Positions 8,016 through 16,732 of a DNA stretch of 64,000 bases are shown piece after piece. The stretch is from NCBI RefSeq assembly GCF_014197145.1, contig NZ_JACIEZ010000008.1, positions 62,001 through 126,000 on the forward strand. The letters are read 5' to 3'. This DNA comes from Gellertiella hungarica. Lineage in GTDB: Bacteria; Pseudomonadota; Alphaproteobacteria; Rhizobiales; Rhizobiaceae. The notes beneath the pieces are model-generated. The model was not told the origin of the DNA, ran no database searches, and saw only the letters and a program-made list of their open reading frames with translations. Each line of letters begins with the position of its first letter. The first letter of the stretch is position 1. The translations under genes were made by a program, and so were the position numbers.

Positions 8016-8044
8016 GTGCCAGGGCGCTTTCTCCGCCCTGGCAC
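8016..8044. promoter_or_regulatory. Perfect 11-bp inverted repeat between divergent early genes
   Basis: GTGCCAGGGCG and CGCCCTGGCAC are separated by seven bases. It lies between the starts of the leftward gene (7982) and the rightward gene (8053). No T-tract follows on either strand, so it is more likely an operator or leader hairpin than a terminator. Confidence 0.55.
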
Positions 8045-8052
8045 ACCCCAAT

Positions 8053-8295
8053 ATGGCTGATTCCCCGAGGAAAGGGCGTGACTCTGCCGTGACAGCCCAC
8101 GTTCGACGCTTCCAGTCCCTTCGTTTCGCCGCCGAGCAGGCGTCGCCGTCCATCTCGGAGCTGCCCCCGGCAGAGGTTGACCACCTGGTCGGCCGCGCAA
8201 TCCGCGAGGGGTGGCCGGCATCAAAGCTGACCGAAGAAATCGAGCGTCGAATAGAGCGTCGGGAAACGGGCGGCACCTGCCGCATGGTTCATTGA
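8053..8295 (+). CDS. Hypothetical early protein
   Basis: An 80-residue basic protein (MADSPRKGRDSAVTAHVRRF...). Its second half contains an amphipathic segment, VDHLVGRAIREGWPASKLTEEIERR. No good ribosome site is visible, and the frame extends further upstream, where it loses coding character. No family was recognised. Confidence 0.55.
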   Translation: MADSPRKGRDSAVTAHVRRFQSLRFAAEQASPSISELPPAEVDHLVGRAIREGWPASKLTEEIERRIERRETGGTCRMVH

Positions 8296-8304
8296 GACCC
8301 GGCC

Positions 8305-8664
8305 ATGATGAACGTCCACGACGCCGACGCCCGACTGCAGTTGATGATGAGCGCGTGCTACCTCGCCGTAAGCGAGCATTTCAGCCATCTGGCGATACGA
8401 GACATTATCGATCCGCCCCATGGTTTGTTCGATGCGTTGCTCGCCCGCCAGGTAGCAATAACGCTGATGTGGGATGAGTTTTGCGTTCCCCGCCGGCGCA
8501 TCGCGATCATGCTTAACCGCCAGCGTGGCCGGATCTGCACCATCACCAAAATCATCGAAGTTCGCCGCGAGTGCCCTGTTTTCGATGCCGCATTCTTGCG
8601 CATGGGAAAATACGCGAAGGCGATCTTCCTCCGCGAAATCAAGAGAGACCAGGTGGCAGCATGA
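8305..8664 (+). CDS. DnaA domain IV-like early protein
   Basis: A 119-residue basic protein. Residues about 47-90 (ARQVAITLMWDEF..., then RRIAIMLNR and CTITKIIEVR) resemble the DNA-binding domain IV of DnaA, which has an ARQxAMYL helix and a later HTTV-type helix. The acidic and His contacts of DnaA are not all conserved, so the match is by pattern only. It overlaps the ParB-like gene by four bases. A role in binding phage or host DNA during replication is inferred. Confidence 0.55.
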   Translation: MMNVHDADARLQLMMSACYLAVSEHFSHLAIRDIIDPPHGLFDALLARQVAITLMWDEFCVPRRRIAIMLNRQRGRICTITKIIEVRRECPVFDAAFLRMGKYAKAIFLREIKRDQVAA

Positions 8665-9488
8665 CCGCAGATTTTGCGCGTATTCCCGTTTCCAGCATCC
8701 ATGTCGGCGAGCGCCAGCGCCCGATCGACCAGGATCACGCCGAGGCCATCGCCGCCTCAATGGCTGAGCGCGGCCTGATCAACCCGATCACGGTGCGCCG
8801 CACGCCAAACGCCCAGAAGGGCGCAACCCCCTACACGCTGGTGGCCGGCGGTCACCGCCTGACCGCTGCCAAGATCAACGAGTGGACCGAGATCGACGCA
8901 ATGGTGGTCACGGCGGACGCCGCCCAGGCTGTCCTGATCGAGATCTCGGAAAACCTGATCCGCAACGACCTGTCCGCGCTCAACCGGGCGCTTTTCGTCG
9001 CCAAGTATCGCGAGACGATTGAGGAGATGGTCGGGAATATTCACCGTGGGCGACCGAAAAAGGGCCACGATGGCCCAATTTTCGCTTTGCCCGGAAAAGA
9101 GCTCTCTCAGCGAGTGCAGGAGCGCCTCGGGATCAGCCATCGCACCTATAAGCGTATTTCGCAGATCGCCGTTCACCTTCACCAGGATCTTCGTCAAGCC
9201 GTTCGCGCCACGGAGATTGAAGACGATCAGTCCAAGCTCCTGAAACTCGCCAAGCTCGACGTGGAAGCGCAGCTGAAGCTTGCCGCCGCGATGCGGGAGG
9301 GCGCGACCTTCAAGGCCGCCATGGCCCTGATCGCGCCGAAGGCCGAACCGCCGGCGCTCGATCTCCAGGGCATGCTGTTCGCCCGCCTTTCGGACATCTG
9401 GAGCAAGGCCGATGAGGCGACCCGCCGCCGCTTCCTCGATGAGGTCGTCAGCGCCGACGACTGGTCCAATCTGGAGGACGCAGCATGA
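8661..9488 (+). CDS. ParB/Sulfiredoxin-fold nuclease-like protein
   Basis: A 275-residue protein with an N-terminal ParB-type domain (residues 5-95: IPVSSIHVGERQRPI, the VAGGHRLTAAK box and ENLIRNDLSALNRA). A helix-turn-helix region follows (LSQRVQERLGISHRTYKRISQIA). ParB-like proteins are common in the early regions of alphaproteobacterial Mu-type phages, but their job there is not settled; they may modulate transposition or host gene expression. The ATG is coupled to the previous stop by ATGA. Confidence 0.82.
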   Translation: MTADFARIPVSSIHVGERQRPIDQDHAEAIAASMAERGLINPITVRRTPNAQKGATPYTLVAGGHRLTAAKINEWTEIDAMVVTADAAQAVLIEISENLIRNDLSALNRALFVAKYRETIEEMVGNIHRGRPKKGHDGPIFALPGKELSQRVQERLGISHRTYKRISQIAVHLHQDLRQAVRATEIEDDQSKLLKLAKLDVEAQLKLAAAMREGATFKAAMALIAPKAEPPALDLQGMLFARLSDIWSKADEATRRRFLDEVVSADDWSNLEDAA

Positions 9489-9940
9489 TCTCCGATCCCT
9501 ATCAGATCGACATGTTCGCCGAGCCGGTTTTCCCTGTTCGGGAACCTGTCGAGAGCATCGACATCGACCGTTACCGCTCCAAGGTAAAGCGAGCCATGGC
9601 GCGAGCGATCCGTGAGTGTCCGCACAGCCGCCCGGTGATCGCGGCGCGCATGGCGCAATATCTCGGCCTCCCGAATGTCAGCCGCGCATCGCTTGACGCT
9701 TATACGGCCGAAAGCAAGTCGAGCCACGACATCTCACTCATACGGTTCACTGCATTCGTCCATGCAACGGGCGCCATGTGGCTGTGGGACGAGGTCGCCT
9801 CCATCCAGGGCGTGACCGTCCTGATCGGGGATGAAGCAAGGCTCGCAGAACTCGCGCGCCTTCAGCAAGAGCGCCGGCGCATTGAGGCGGAAATCCGTCG
9901 TCAAAGGCAGCGTCCCGTCGAAATCAAGAGGGTGCGCTGA
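9485..9940 (+). CDS. Hypothetical early protein upstream of transposase
   Basis: A 151-residue protein coupled by ATGA to the ParB-like gene. Residues 30-110 are a compact helical region (KRAMARAIRECPHSR..., then LIRFTAFVHATGAMWLWDEVA) that looks like a small DNA-binding fold. The C-terminus is a charged coiled coil (ARLQQERRRIEAEIRRQRQ). Proteins of this kind precede the transposase in related phages. The function is unknown. Confidence 0.7.
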   Translation: MISDPYQIDMFAEPVFPVREPVESIDIDRYRSKVKRAMARAIRECPHSRPVIAARMAQYLGLPNVSRASLDAYTAESKSSHDISLIRFTAFVHATGAMWLWDEVASIQGVTVLIGDEARLAELARLQQERRRIEAEIRRQRQRPVEIKRVR

Positions 9941-10182
9941 TGACACCAAGGGGCGCAAAGAAAATCTCCATCGTCGGTCAGATCTCCGAGATCGAGCACG
10001 ATATCGCGCAGCGCCAGCGGGATTACCCTCGCTTGGTTCGAGAGGGCCGCATGCGTCAGGAAGAGGCCGAGATGCGCATGCAGCGCGTGCTGGCAATCCG
10101 GGAAACGCTGCATTTCTGCAAGAGACACGAAGCAGACATCCGAGCCTACATGGCCTCGAAGAAGGCCGGGGGTGCGGCATGA
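9940..10182 (+). CDS. Hypothetical coiled-coil early protein
   Basis: An 80-residue, highly charged helical protein (QISEIEHDIAQRQRDYPRLV...) that starts within the previous stop (TGATG) and overlaps the transposase start by four bases. A role near transposition is suggested only by position. Confidence 0.65.
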   Translation: MTPRGAKKISIVGQISEIEHDIAQRQRDYPRLVREGRMRQEEAEMRMQRVLAIRETLHFCKRHEADIRAYMASKKAGGAA

Positions 10183-12137
10183 AAGAATGGTTCTCCATAC
10201 CACAACTGCTGTCGGAAAGACTGCCGGACCTGCCGAGCTCTTATCAGGGAATTCGCAACGTCGCGGACCGAGAGGGATGGGATGCTTGTCCCGATCTCAG
10301 CCGCATCGGCGAAGGCGGCGCGCGCGAGTACCATCTGCGCCTTCTGCCGCCTGCGGCTCGCCAGCGCCTTGCGGTCAAATACACGACCTATGACGCGTCT
10401 TCGGCCGATAAGGAGCGTTCGAAGATGCTCTGGAAGCGCTTTGAGCGGTTGACGGAGACCCAGCGCGAGACGTGCCGCTTCCGCCTTCAGGTGCTGACGG
10501 ATGCCGAGACAATGCGGCACGCAGGCATTCCCGGCCATACGATCCTCTCCGAAATCAAGCGCCGGCATGGCGTTGGCAAGTCCGCTCTTTACGAGTGGCG
10601 AGCAATGGTCGGAGGAATTGCCCGAGAGGACTGGCTCCCGGCGCTTGCGCCATCGAACGTCAGCATCGGAAATGGCGTGGTGGTAGAGGTCGCCGAATGC
10701 CATCCGATGGCTTGGCAATATCTTTGCTCGGACTACCTGCGCGCTGGCGAACCGAAGTTCTCGGCCTGCTTCCGCCGCATGAAGGAAGAAGCCGCCAAGA
10801 ATGGATGGGAGCCGATCCCGTCCGAGAGAACCCTGCGCCGCCGCATGGCTGCTGAGTTTGAGCCAGCTGTGCAGGTTCTGGCGCGGGAAGGTCGCGAGGC
10901 TGCACGCAGGATGTATCCAGCCCAGCGCCGCGACAAAACCAAGCTCCACGCGATGCAGATGGTCAACACGGACGGCCACGTGCTTGATCTGCGCATCCGC
11001 GCGCCTTGGTCAAAGGATCCCGTTCGCATCACACTTCTCGGGATCCAGGACATCTACTCGGCGAAGATCCTGTCGTGGCGTCTGTGCGAGGCCGAAACAT
11101 GGGAAGCAGTTCGCTCCGCAATCGGCGACATGGTCGAGAACCATGGCATCCCGCAGCACATTTTTATGGACAACGGCAAGGCATTCGCATCGAAGAAGAT
11201 CTCGGGAGGCACGAAGTCTCGCAACCGGTTCAAGGTGCGAGACGATGAGATCGGTGGACTGTTGACGGCCCTTGGTGTCGAAGTCCACTTCACGACGCCT
11301 TATCGCGGCCAGGCCAAACCCATCGAACGCGCCTGGAAGGATCTGGCGGAGGAGATTTCGCTCCATCCAAGCATGGACGGCGCCTATACCGGCAGCAATC
11401 CACAGGCGAAGCCGCACAACTACGGTGCGCGCGCGGTGTCGCTGGATGAGGTGTATGCCCTCGTGGCGAACCGCATCGCGGAGCACAATGCACGGGTCGG
11501 ACGGACCTCGCGCGTTGCAGCTGGACGCTCGTTCAATGAAGCTTTCGCTGAAAGCTATGCCGCAAACAGCCACCTGATACCGAGCCCGACTTCCGAGCAG
11601 CGCTCTCTCTGGCTCATGGCAGTCGATCAGCGCACCGCTCGCAAGCCTGACGGGCACATCGAGTACCAAGGCAACCGCTATTGGTCGCAGGCGCTCCAGA
11701 AGTGGATCGGCAAGAAGGTCACTTTCCGGTTTGACCCGGACCGCCTTCACGACCCGCTGAAGGTCTACGATCCTCAGGGCCGGCTGATCTGCGACGCAAG
11801 CTGCATCTTGGATGCAGGTTTCGCCTCGATGGCCGACGCACGGGCTCATGCCCGTAGCGAGAAGGAGTATCTGGCTGCAACCCGCGCCTTCCTCTCGGCC
11901 CGCCAACTTCTCAATCCGCAAACCCTCGGTCGAGTCACGCTCGACCAGCAGCCGAAGGCACCGGAGCCGCCCCGCGCGGTGGTCCGCCGGATCGCCACGT
12001 CGAGCGTCGCTCGCAAGGTCGAGACCGACACCGAGGTCATGAGCCAGGACGAGTTCAGCGAACGCTTCCGCGCACGCATGAGCCGCGTCACTGCAAATGT
12101 GGTGAGCTTTCCAACTCCGAACGGAGGGAAGCGGTAG
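10179..12137 (+). CDS. A: Mu-type transposase A
   Basis: A 652-residue DDE transposase, close to MuA in length (663). The order is: N-terminal Mu-type DNA-binding helices (KEWFSIPQLLSERL, GIRNVADREGW), helical end-binding domains, an integrase-fold core with D265 (VNTDGH), D331 (FMDNGK) and E383 (KPIERAWKDL), a barrel domain, and a C-terminal tail that would contact ATPase B and ClpX. D265, D331 and E383 correspond to the MuA triad D269, D336 and E392. The ATG at 10179 matches the start of the DNA-binding domain. It catalyses strand transfer and replicative transposition. Confidence 0.96.
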   Translation: MKEWFSIPQLLSERLPDLPSSYQGIRNVADREGWDACPDLSRIGEGGAREYHLRLLPPAARQRLAVKYTTYDASSADKERSKMLWKRFERLTETQRETCRFRLQVLTDAETMRHAGIPGHTILSEIKRRHGVGKSALYEWRAMVGGIAREDWLPALAPSNVSIGNGVVVEVAECHPMAWQYLCSDYLRAGEPKFSACFRRMKEEAAKNGWEPIPSERTLRRRMAAEFEPAVQVLAREGREAARRMYPAQRRDKTKLHAMQMVNTDGHVLDLRIRAPWSKDPVRITLLGIQDIYSAKILSWRLCEAETWEAVRSAIGDMVENHGIPQHIFMDNGKAFASKKISGGTKSRNRFKVRDDEIGGLLTALGVEVHFTTPYRGQAKPIERAWKDLAEEISLHPSMDGAYTGSNPQAKPHNYGARAVSLDEVYALVANRIAEHNARVGRTSRVAAGRSFNEAFAESYAANSHLIPSPTSEQRSLWLMAVDQRTARKPDGHIEYQGNRYWSQALQKWIGKKVTFRFDPDRLHDPLKVYDPQGRLICDASCILDAGFASMADARAHARSEKEYLAATRAFLSARQLLNPQTLGRVTLDQQPKAPEPPRAVVRRIATSSVARKVETDTEVMSQDEFSERFRARMSRVTANVVSFPTPNGGKR

Positions 12138-12288
12138 GCGCTCTGTATCGCGTAGGCCTGCCGAATGCCGGTGAAAACCGGAGCAATGAACCGAGAATGT
12201 AGTGCGTACGGTTCCGAAAAAGAAAGGGCGGGGTCGGCCCCGCCCATCAATCGGCCCTTTCGGGCATCTCTGATGGGAACCTGTTTAC
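12138..12288. promoter_or_regulatory. A-B intergenic region with a GC-rich hairpin
   Basis: About 150 bp between transposase and ATPase genes. At 12226-12245 a perfect 8-bp stem (GGGCGGGG / CCCCGCCC, 4-base loop) is preceded by an A-rich tract but not followed by a T-tract. It could pause transcription and lower B relative to A, or stabilise the B mRNA end. Confidence 0.45.
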
Positions 12289-13302
12289 ATGAATATCAAG
12301 GCAAACACAACCGGCTGGGAACTTCCGAACGCGACGGCAGAATTCCTCGCAAAACATCAAGGCAGTGAGATCCAGATTTGGTCAGCGCTGCGTATCGAAG
12401 TGGCTCAGCTTGCCAAGGCCAGCGGCTTCACCAAGACGGAAGTTGCACGACGTTCCGGCGTCGCTGACTCGACGTTCAGCCAGTGGCTCTCCGGAAAGTA
12501 CACCGGCACTCTGTCCTCAGTGAACGATGATATCGACAAATGGCTTCGAGCAGCAAGCGAAGCCCGGAACGCTGTTGCACGGATCCCGAGGCCCCCTGCA
12601 TTCCTCAACCTGAAGGCATCGACGGAGATCATCGATACCCTGGAATGGGCGCACTACTGCCCTGACCTTGTGATGATCACGTGCGGCGCCGGCGTGGGCA
12701 AGACTGAGACGTGCCGGCACTACGAACGGACGAGGCCGCACGTCTACCAGGCAACCGTGTCGGAGAACACCAAGACCGTACACGGTATGCTCGTCGAGCT
12801 CGCGCAGGAACTGGGGGTCAACGAGCACAACCCGGCTCGTCTTGCCCGTGCCATCGGAAACAAGCTCCGGCGCATGGGTGACGGCACGCTGCTCATCGTC
12901 GACGAGGGACAGCATCTCAACGACCAGGCGCTCAACCAGCTCAGGCATTTTGTCGACATCTACGAATGCGGGGTCGCGATCGTCGGCAACAAGGAAGTCT
13001 ATGACCGCTTTCAAACGGATCGCTCTGGGCCCTCCTATGATCAGCTGAAAAGTCGGATCGGCAAGCGCCTCCTGATCGACAACCCGTATACTGAGGACCT
13101 CGTCCGTTACATCCACGCCTGGGGCAACTTCTCCGACGATGTGGTTGAATATCTGGTCGGCATCGGTCTCAAGGGCGGTGCGCTGCGGCAGATCGAGAAG
13201 ACCGTGAAACTGGCGATGATGCTGCTGGGTGAGGACGACACCCTGACGGTCAAGCATGTAGCCACTGCCTGGAAGAACCGGAACGTGGAGAGCATCGCAT
13301 GA
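12289..13302 (+). CDS. B: Mu-type transposition ATPase B
   Basis: A 337-residue AAA+ ATPase. Residues 45-75 are a helix-turn-helix (KTEVARRSGVADSTFSQWLSG), as in MuB. Residues 133-139 are the Walker A motif (GAGVGKT), and LLIVDEGQ with D205 is the Walker B. A C-terminal helical domain follows. In Mu, B chooses target DNA and stimulates the transposase. It lies downstream of A as in Mu. The start codon precedes the DNA-binding domain. Confidence 0.94.
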   Translation: MNIKANTTGWELPNATAEFLAKHQGSEIQIWSALRIEVAQLAKASGFTKTEVARRSGVADSTFSQWLSGKYTGTLSSVNDDIDKWLRAASEARNAVARIPRPPAFLNLKASTEIIDTLEWAHYCPDLVMITCGAGVGKTETCRHYERTRPHVYQATVSENTKTVHGMLVELAQELGVNEHNPARLARAIGNKLRRMGDGTLLIVDEGQHLNDQALNQLRHFVDIYECGVAIVGNKEVYDRFQTDRSGPSYDQLKSRIGKRLLIDNPYTEDLVRYIHAWGNFSDDVVEYLVGIGLKGGALRQIEKTVKLAMMLLGEDDTLTVKHVATAWKNRNVESIA

Positions 13303-13586
13303 CGATCTGGCTCTCCGAAGAACTGAAAGCTGTCCGAGATCAGCTCATGATGGTGGCTTCTGCGGGCCGCTCGTTGGGACCCATGGAGATCCGCTCCATC
13401 GTCCAAAACCTCACCGCGCTCGTTGAACTTGCGGAAGTCGACGAGCACGAGCTTCGCGTCTTCCGGCTTGACCAGGCAGGTAAGCAAGGCCGCAGCATCG
13501 TTGAACAACTAGCCGGCGAGGCCATGGGGAACATGATGCTCGATGGCGAAAAAATCGTCCGCCCGAATTTTGGGAGGAAGTCATGA
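13299..13586 (+). CDS. Hypothetical protein downstream of B
   Basis: A 95-residue helical acidic protein (MTIWLSEELKAVRDQLMMVA...) coupled to B by ATGA. The sequence IRSIVQNLTALVELAEVDEHELRVF suggests a two-helix bundle. No family was recognised. Confidence 0.7.
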   Translation: MTIWLSEELKAVRDQLMMVASAGRSLGPMEIRSIVQNLTALVELAEVDEHELRVFRLDQAGKQGRSIVEQLAGEAMGNMMLDGEKIVRPNFGRKS

Positions 13587-13882
13587 CGCCGCAAGAGATC
13601 AAGCCGTCCACCATCCTCTCGCAGTTCCGCAGCAAGTTCCGTGCGGTCGTCCAGCCAGGACGAGTGCTGGACGCAATCCAGATCTGCGACCTGCAGCGCC
13701 AGCTCAACATGGCCTACGAGGTGACGAAGGACTTCGAAGAGGAATTTGAAATCCTCAGTGAGATCCCGACACCAGCCCGGTCGGACGCACCTCAACAGGA
13801 GGGAGCGCAGGTTTTGATGTTCCGCCCAAAGCCGAGGCTCCATGTGATTGCAAGCGGTCCTGGCGGAGGTGACGCGGCATGA
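13583..13882 (+). CDS. Hypothetical early protein
   Basis: A 99-residue protein (MTPQEIKPSTILSQFRSKFRAV...) overlapping its neighbours by four bases on both sides. The first 60 residues are helical and the rest is Pro- and Ala-rich. No function can be assigned. Confidence 0.7.
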   Translation: MTPQEIKPSTILSQFRSKFRAVVQPGRVLDAIQICDLQRQLNMAYEVTKDFEEEFEILSEIPTPARSDAPQQEGAQVLMFRPKPRLHVIASGPGGGDAA

Positions 13883-14187
13883 CCAGGACCATTGCTCTGA
13901 CCGCGCTTGCGACTTTCGAGTTCCCCCTCGACGAGATCGCCATTGCGATCGGCGAGGAACTGGACAGCGCCCGGAGACGCCAGAAGCGACAGGAAATAAG
14001 TCTCCGCGCAGCAACGAAGGAACTCTTTCTCGCAGTTGAGGGCGTCGTCAGCGCCCTCAACAAACTCGAAATCTCCACCAATACGCCTGGTGAAAGGGCT
14101 GCGCGCGACCGCCTCATGAGGGCTGTGAGCGAGCTTCGAACCGCGTATGCAAAACAGAGGATCAAGTCAGATGGACGCCGCAACTGA
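13879..14187 (+). CDS. Hypothetical early protein
   Basis: A 102-residue basic helical protein (QKRQEISLRAATKELFLAVEGVV...) coupled by ATGA. It overlaps the start of the next gene by 17 bases. It occupies a place where some Mu-type phages encode Gam, but neither its length nor its sequence supports that identity. Confidence 0.65.
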   Translation: MTRTIALTALATFEFPLDEIAIAIGEELDSARRRQKRQEISLRAATKELFLAVEGVVSALNKLEISTNTPGERAARDRLMRAVSELRTAYAKQRIKSDGRRN

Positions 14188-14824
14188 AACACGAGCAGCC
14201 GCTGAAGGTGTCACTTTCGTCAACGGTCGCGAATACATGCACGATGCGAAGGGTAACCTCGTACCGGCCGCAAACATCAAGCCCGAAGACAGGCTTGAGG
14301 ACGAAATGGTCCGCAAGATCATTGCCTTTGCCCGCGACCTGAGCGCACAGATTACCCGTTTCAGAGACCACACCATGGCCGACATCTCGTCCTTCGACCA
14401 GTTGCTCGCTCAGGAGTATGGTGCATCGGTCGGCGGGAAAAAAGGCAACAAGACCTACCAGACGTTCGACGGACTGATGCGGGTCCAGGTGCAGGTCGCC
14501 GATCAGATCGCATTCGGTCCTCAGCTCCAGATCGCAAAAGCTCTGATCGACGAGTGCCTGAATGAATGGTCAGCAGACAGCCGGCCGGAAATACAGTCGA
14601 TCGTCACACGTGCCTTCAACACCGACAAGGAGGGCCAGATCAACAAGTCGGAGCTGTTCATGCTCCTGCGTCTGGAGATCGCCGATGACCGCTGGAACCG
14701 GGCCATGGAGGCGATCAGGGCTTCCATTCGGGTGACCGGTTCAAAGGAATACGTCCGCTTCTATACTCGCAGTGCTATCGACGCGCCTTGGACGGCCGTG
14801 ACGATAGACCTCGCGAGAGCTTGA
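14171..14824 (+). CDS. DUF3164 family protein
   Basis: A 217-residue protein matching the pattern of the DUF3164 family, conserved in the early/semi-essential region of Mu-like phages: N-terminal FVNGREYMHDAKGNLVP, then YQTFDGLMRVQVQVADQIAFGPQLQIAK, then a C-terminal SELFMLLRLEIADDRW segment. The biochemical role is not known. The ATG at 14171 was taken as start because the family N-terminus follows it. Confidence 0.85.
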   Translation: MDAATETRAAAEGVTFVNGREYMHDAKGNLVPAANIKPEDRLEDEMVRKIIAFARDLSAQITRFRDHTMADISSFDQLLAQEYGASVGGKKGNKTYQTFDGLMRVQVQVADQIAFGPQLQIAKALIDECLNEWSADSRPEIQSIVTRAFNTDKEGQINKSELFMLLRLEIADDRWNRAMEAIRASIRVTGSKEYVRFYTRSAIDAPWTAVTIDLARA

Positions 14825-14837
14825 GGAGCAACCTGCT

Positions 14838-15275
14838 ATGGCGGATGCTCTCCTCTCATCTCTCAAGGCAGAGAAGCGGTGCCCTGTTTGCGGGGCGGGA
14901 GCTTCGGAAGCAACCTTGCTCATAACGGACCCGGAGCAAGGAGTGACCTATGAATGCGGCGCGGCATTCGCTGCAGAGGCCGGGTCGATCCGAGTGATTG
15001 CCCTTTGTCCTACACCATCGACCGTCCAAGCCAACCTCATCGCCGCGTACAGCCGTCGAGGAGCGATTGGTGGCGCGCCCAGACGCCTGTCTTCCACCCA
15101 CGCTGAAATCTTGGCCGTGCTCGTTGATGAATACCAGCGGGACGGTCATGAGATCATCCATCATGACGGCGAGGCATACGCACGCCTCGTCGAAAAAACA
15201 TCCAAGGGGGCAATCGTGCTCGCGGAGATCAACCTCCACACCTTGGCGAGCCAGATCGACAGGAGGCTGACATGA
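14838..15275 (+). CDS. Hypothetical protein with N-terminal zinc-ribbon half
   Basis: A 145-residue protein with CPVCGA near residue 15 and another Cys at YECG about 25 residues later, suggesting a partial metal site. The C-terminal half (VLVDEYQRDGHEIIHHDGEAYARL) is well ordered. The ATG follows a GAGGAGC ribosome site. The function is unknown. Confidence 0.7.
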   Translation: MADALLSSLKAEKRCPVCGAGASEATLLITDPEQGVTYECGAAFAAEAGSIRVIALCPTPSTVQANLIAAYSRRGAIGGAPRRLSSTHAEILAVLVDEYQRDGHEIIHHDGEAYARLVEKTSKGAIVLAEINLHTLASQIDRRLT

Positions 15276-15928
15276 CCTCCTCGATTGCAGCCATCCACGT
15301 TGCCAAGAAGCAGCTCGGGCTCGATGACGATGTTTACCGGGCCAAGCTCTACAACATCACCGGCAAGCGCTCGGCCAAGGACATGTCCGAGGCCGAGCGT
15401 CAGAATGTGCTCAAAGTTCTTCGCAAGGAGGGTTTCGAGCCGAAGCCGGCGGAGCGTCGCCAGGACGGCCGGCAGAAGCTGACGGGCAAGTACGCCAAGA
15501 AGCTCCAGGCACTCTGGATCGCGGCATGGAACCTCGGCCTGGTCGAGAACCGGGATGACGCGGCTCTGCTCGCTTTCGTGAGGCGACAGACAGGGATCGA
15601 TCACACCCGTTTCCTCCACCATCATGACGACGCGAGCCGCGCGATTGATGGCCTCAAGGCATGGATGAACCGGGAGGCGCGCGTCGGCTTCGGCAATACC
15701 AATGGCTATGACTGGCTGAAACCTGACGGCGCAAAGATCGCCTGGGCACAGTGGCGCATCCTCAATCCGGCTGCCTCGCTGATCGTTCGGATGGGCTTCG
15801 ACGAGACGGTCTTTAACATTCTAGGAATCGCACCCGTCTATATGGACGCCATAGCGCCGGGCCAATGGCAGACCGTCATGAACGTTCTCGGCGAGCAGGT
15901 CCGCGCCAAAAAGGCAGGCTCACTATGA
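15272..15928 (+). CDS. gemA: GemA (Mu gp16-like) regulatory protein
   Basis: A 218-residue protein of the gp16/GemA family, recognised by an N-terminal IAAIHVAKKQLGLDDDVYRAKL segment and the central KLTGKYAKKLQALWIAAWNLG. In Mu, GemA influences host gene expression and DNA supercoiling. It is coupled by ATGA to its neighbours on both sides. Confidence 0.88.
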   Translation: MTSSIAAIHVAKKQLGLDDDVYRAKLYNITGKRSAKDMSEAERQNVLKVLRKEGFEPKPAERRQDGRQKLTGKYAKKLQALWIAAWNLGLVENRDDAALLAFVRRQTGIDHTRFLHHHDDASRAIDGLKAWMNREARVGFGNTNGYDWLKPDGAKIAWAQWRILNPAASLIVRMGFDETVFNILGIAPVYMDAIAPGQWQTVMNVLGEQVRAKKAGSL

Positions 15929-16104
15929 AAAGGATCATTCCCGCGGCCGCGGTTCTTGTTGCCTCTTTCGTTGGTTATGACGCGTTGCGCCGCGAAAGCA
16001 TTAGGGCGGAACCATACCGGGCCCCACCTCGTAATGACGCGGCTCACATTGCCAAAGCAGAGGAAAAGCGTCGCCTTCGGGCCATGAAAAAAGGCGGTGC
16101 GTAA
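15925..16104 (+). CDS. Small membrane or secreted phage protein
   Basis: A 59-residue protein with an N-terminal hydrophobic segment (MKRIIPAAAVLVASFVGYDA) and a charged Pro- and Arg-rich tail (EEKRRLRAMKKGGA). It overlaps the gemA stop. It could be a membrane-anchored accessory protein. Confidence 0.6.
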   Translation: MKRIIPAAAVLVASFVGYDALRRESIRAEPYRAPPRNDAAHIAKAEEKRRLRAMKKGGA

Positions 16105-16535
16105 TGGTGGCCTATGGCTTCAAAAGGTGGTTCTCCCCACAAATCCAGGACGGCACCAAGACCCACACGATCCGGGGCCATCGCCGGCGTCACGCCCATC
16201 AGGGCGAGGAGCTTCAGCTTTTTGAGGGCATGCGCTCGCTGCATTGCCGCAAGATCATCCCGGACCCGATTTGCGTTGCGGTCCTGCCGATCGTGATCAT
16301 TTCTAGCGATCTTATCGACTGCGGCATTGCCTACATCGAAATAGACGGCTTGCCTCTACACCGTGACGAGATCGAGCCATTTGCAGTCTCGGACGGCTTC
16401 AGCCCGGACCGGCTGCGCGGTATTGCCCCGGCTGCGCTGGTCGCATCGACCGCCCGAGAAACCATGGGGCGCTTCTGGCGATCGACACAACCGGGAAGCC
16501 GGTTTGAAGGCGTTCTGATCCGCTGGAGGTCCTGA
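16104..16535 (+). CDS. ASCH-like domain protein
   Basis: A 143-residue protein. The N-terminus (FKRWFSPQIQDGTKTHTIRG) matches the ASCH fold signature, in which a beta strand leads into G-x-K-T-x-T-I-R, followed by a GEELQLFEGMRS strand. ASCH domains bind RNA or nucleotides and occur in many Mu-like phages. It starts in the TAATG overlap with the previous gene. Confidence 0.7.
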   Translation: MVAYGFKRWFSPQIQDGTKTHTIRGHRRRHAHQGEELQLFEGMRSLHCRKIIPDPICVAVLPIVIISSDLIDCGIAYIEIDGLPLHRDEIEPFAVSDGFSPDRLRGIAPAALVASTARETMGRFWRSTQPGSRFEGVLIRWRS

Positions 16536-16537
16536 AC

Positions 16538-16732
16538 ATGGAGCGCGCACTTCCCCTGTTTGACCGTGTTGAACTGGACAGGATCAAGGTCGAGAGAGCG
16601 CGCTTGCTGGAGAAATTGCGCCGCGGCCACGTGGATGCCCGCACGCGCATCCACCGTGAAGACATGCTGAAGCAGCTGACCGCACAACAAATCGAGATCG
16701 AGTTGCGGCTCGGAATGGCGTCGAGATCATGA
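16538..16732 (+). CDS. Hypothetical small helical protein
   Basis: A 64-residue, strongly basic and helical protein (FDRVELDRIKVERARLLEKL...), coupled by a four-base overlap to the Mor-like gene. No family was recognised. Confidence 0.65.
   Translation: MERALPLFDRVELDRIKVERARLLEKLRRGHVDARTRIHREDMLKQLTAQQIEIELRLGMASRS

Noticed and set aside
13879-14187. A Gam-type nuclease inhibitor
   Set aside because: The position fits, but the protein is shorter than Gam and no Gam pattern is visible.
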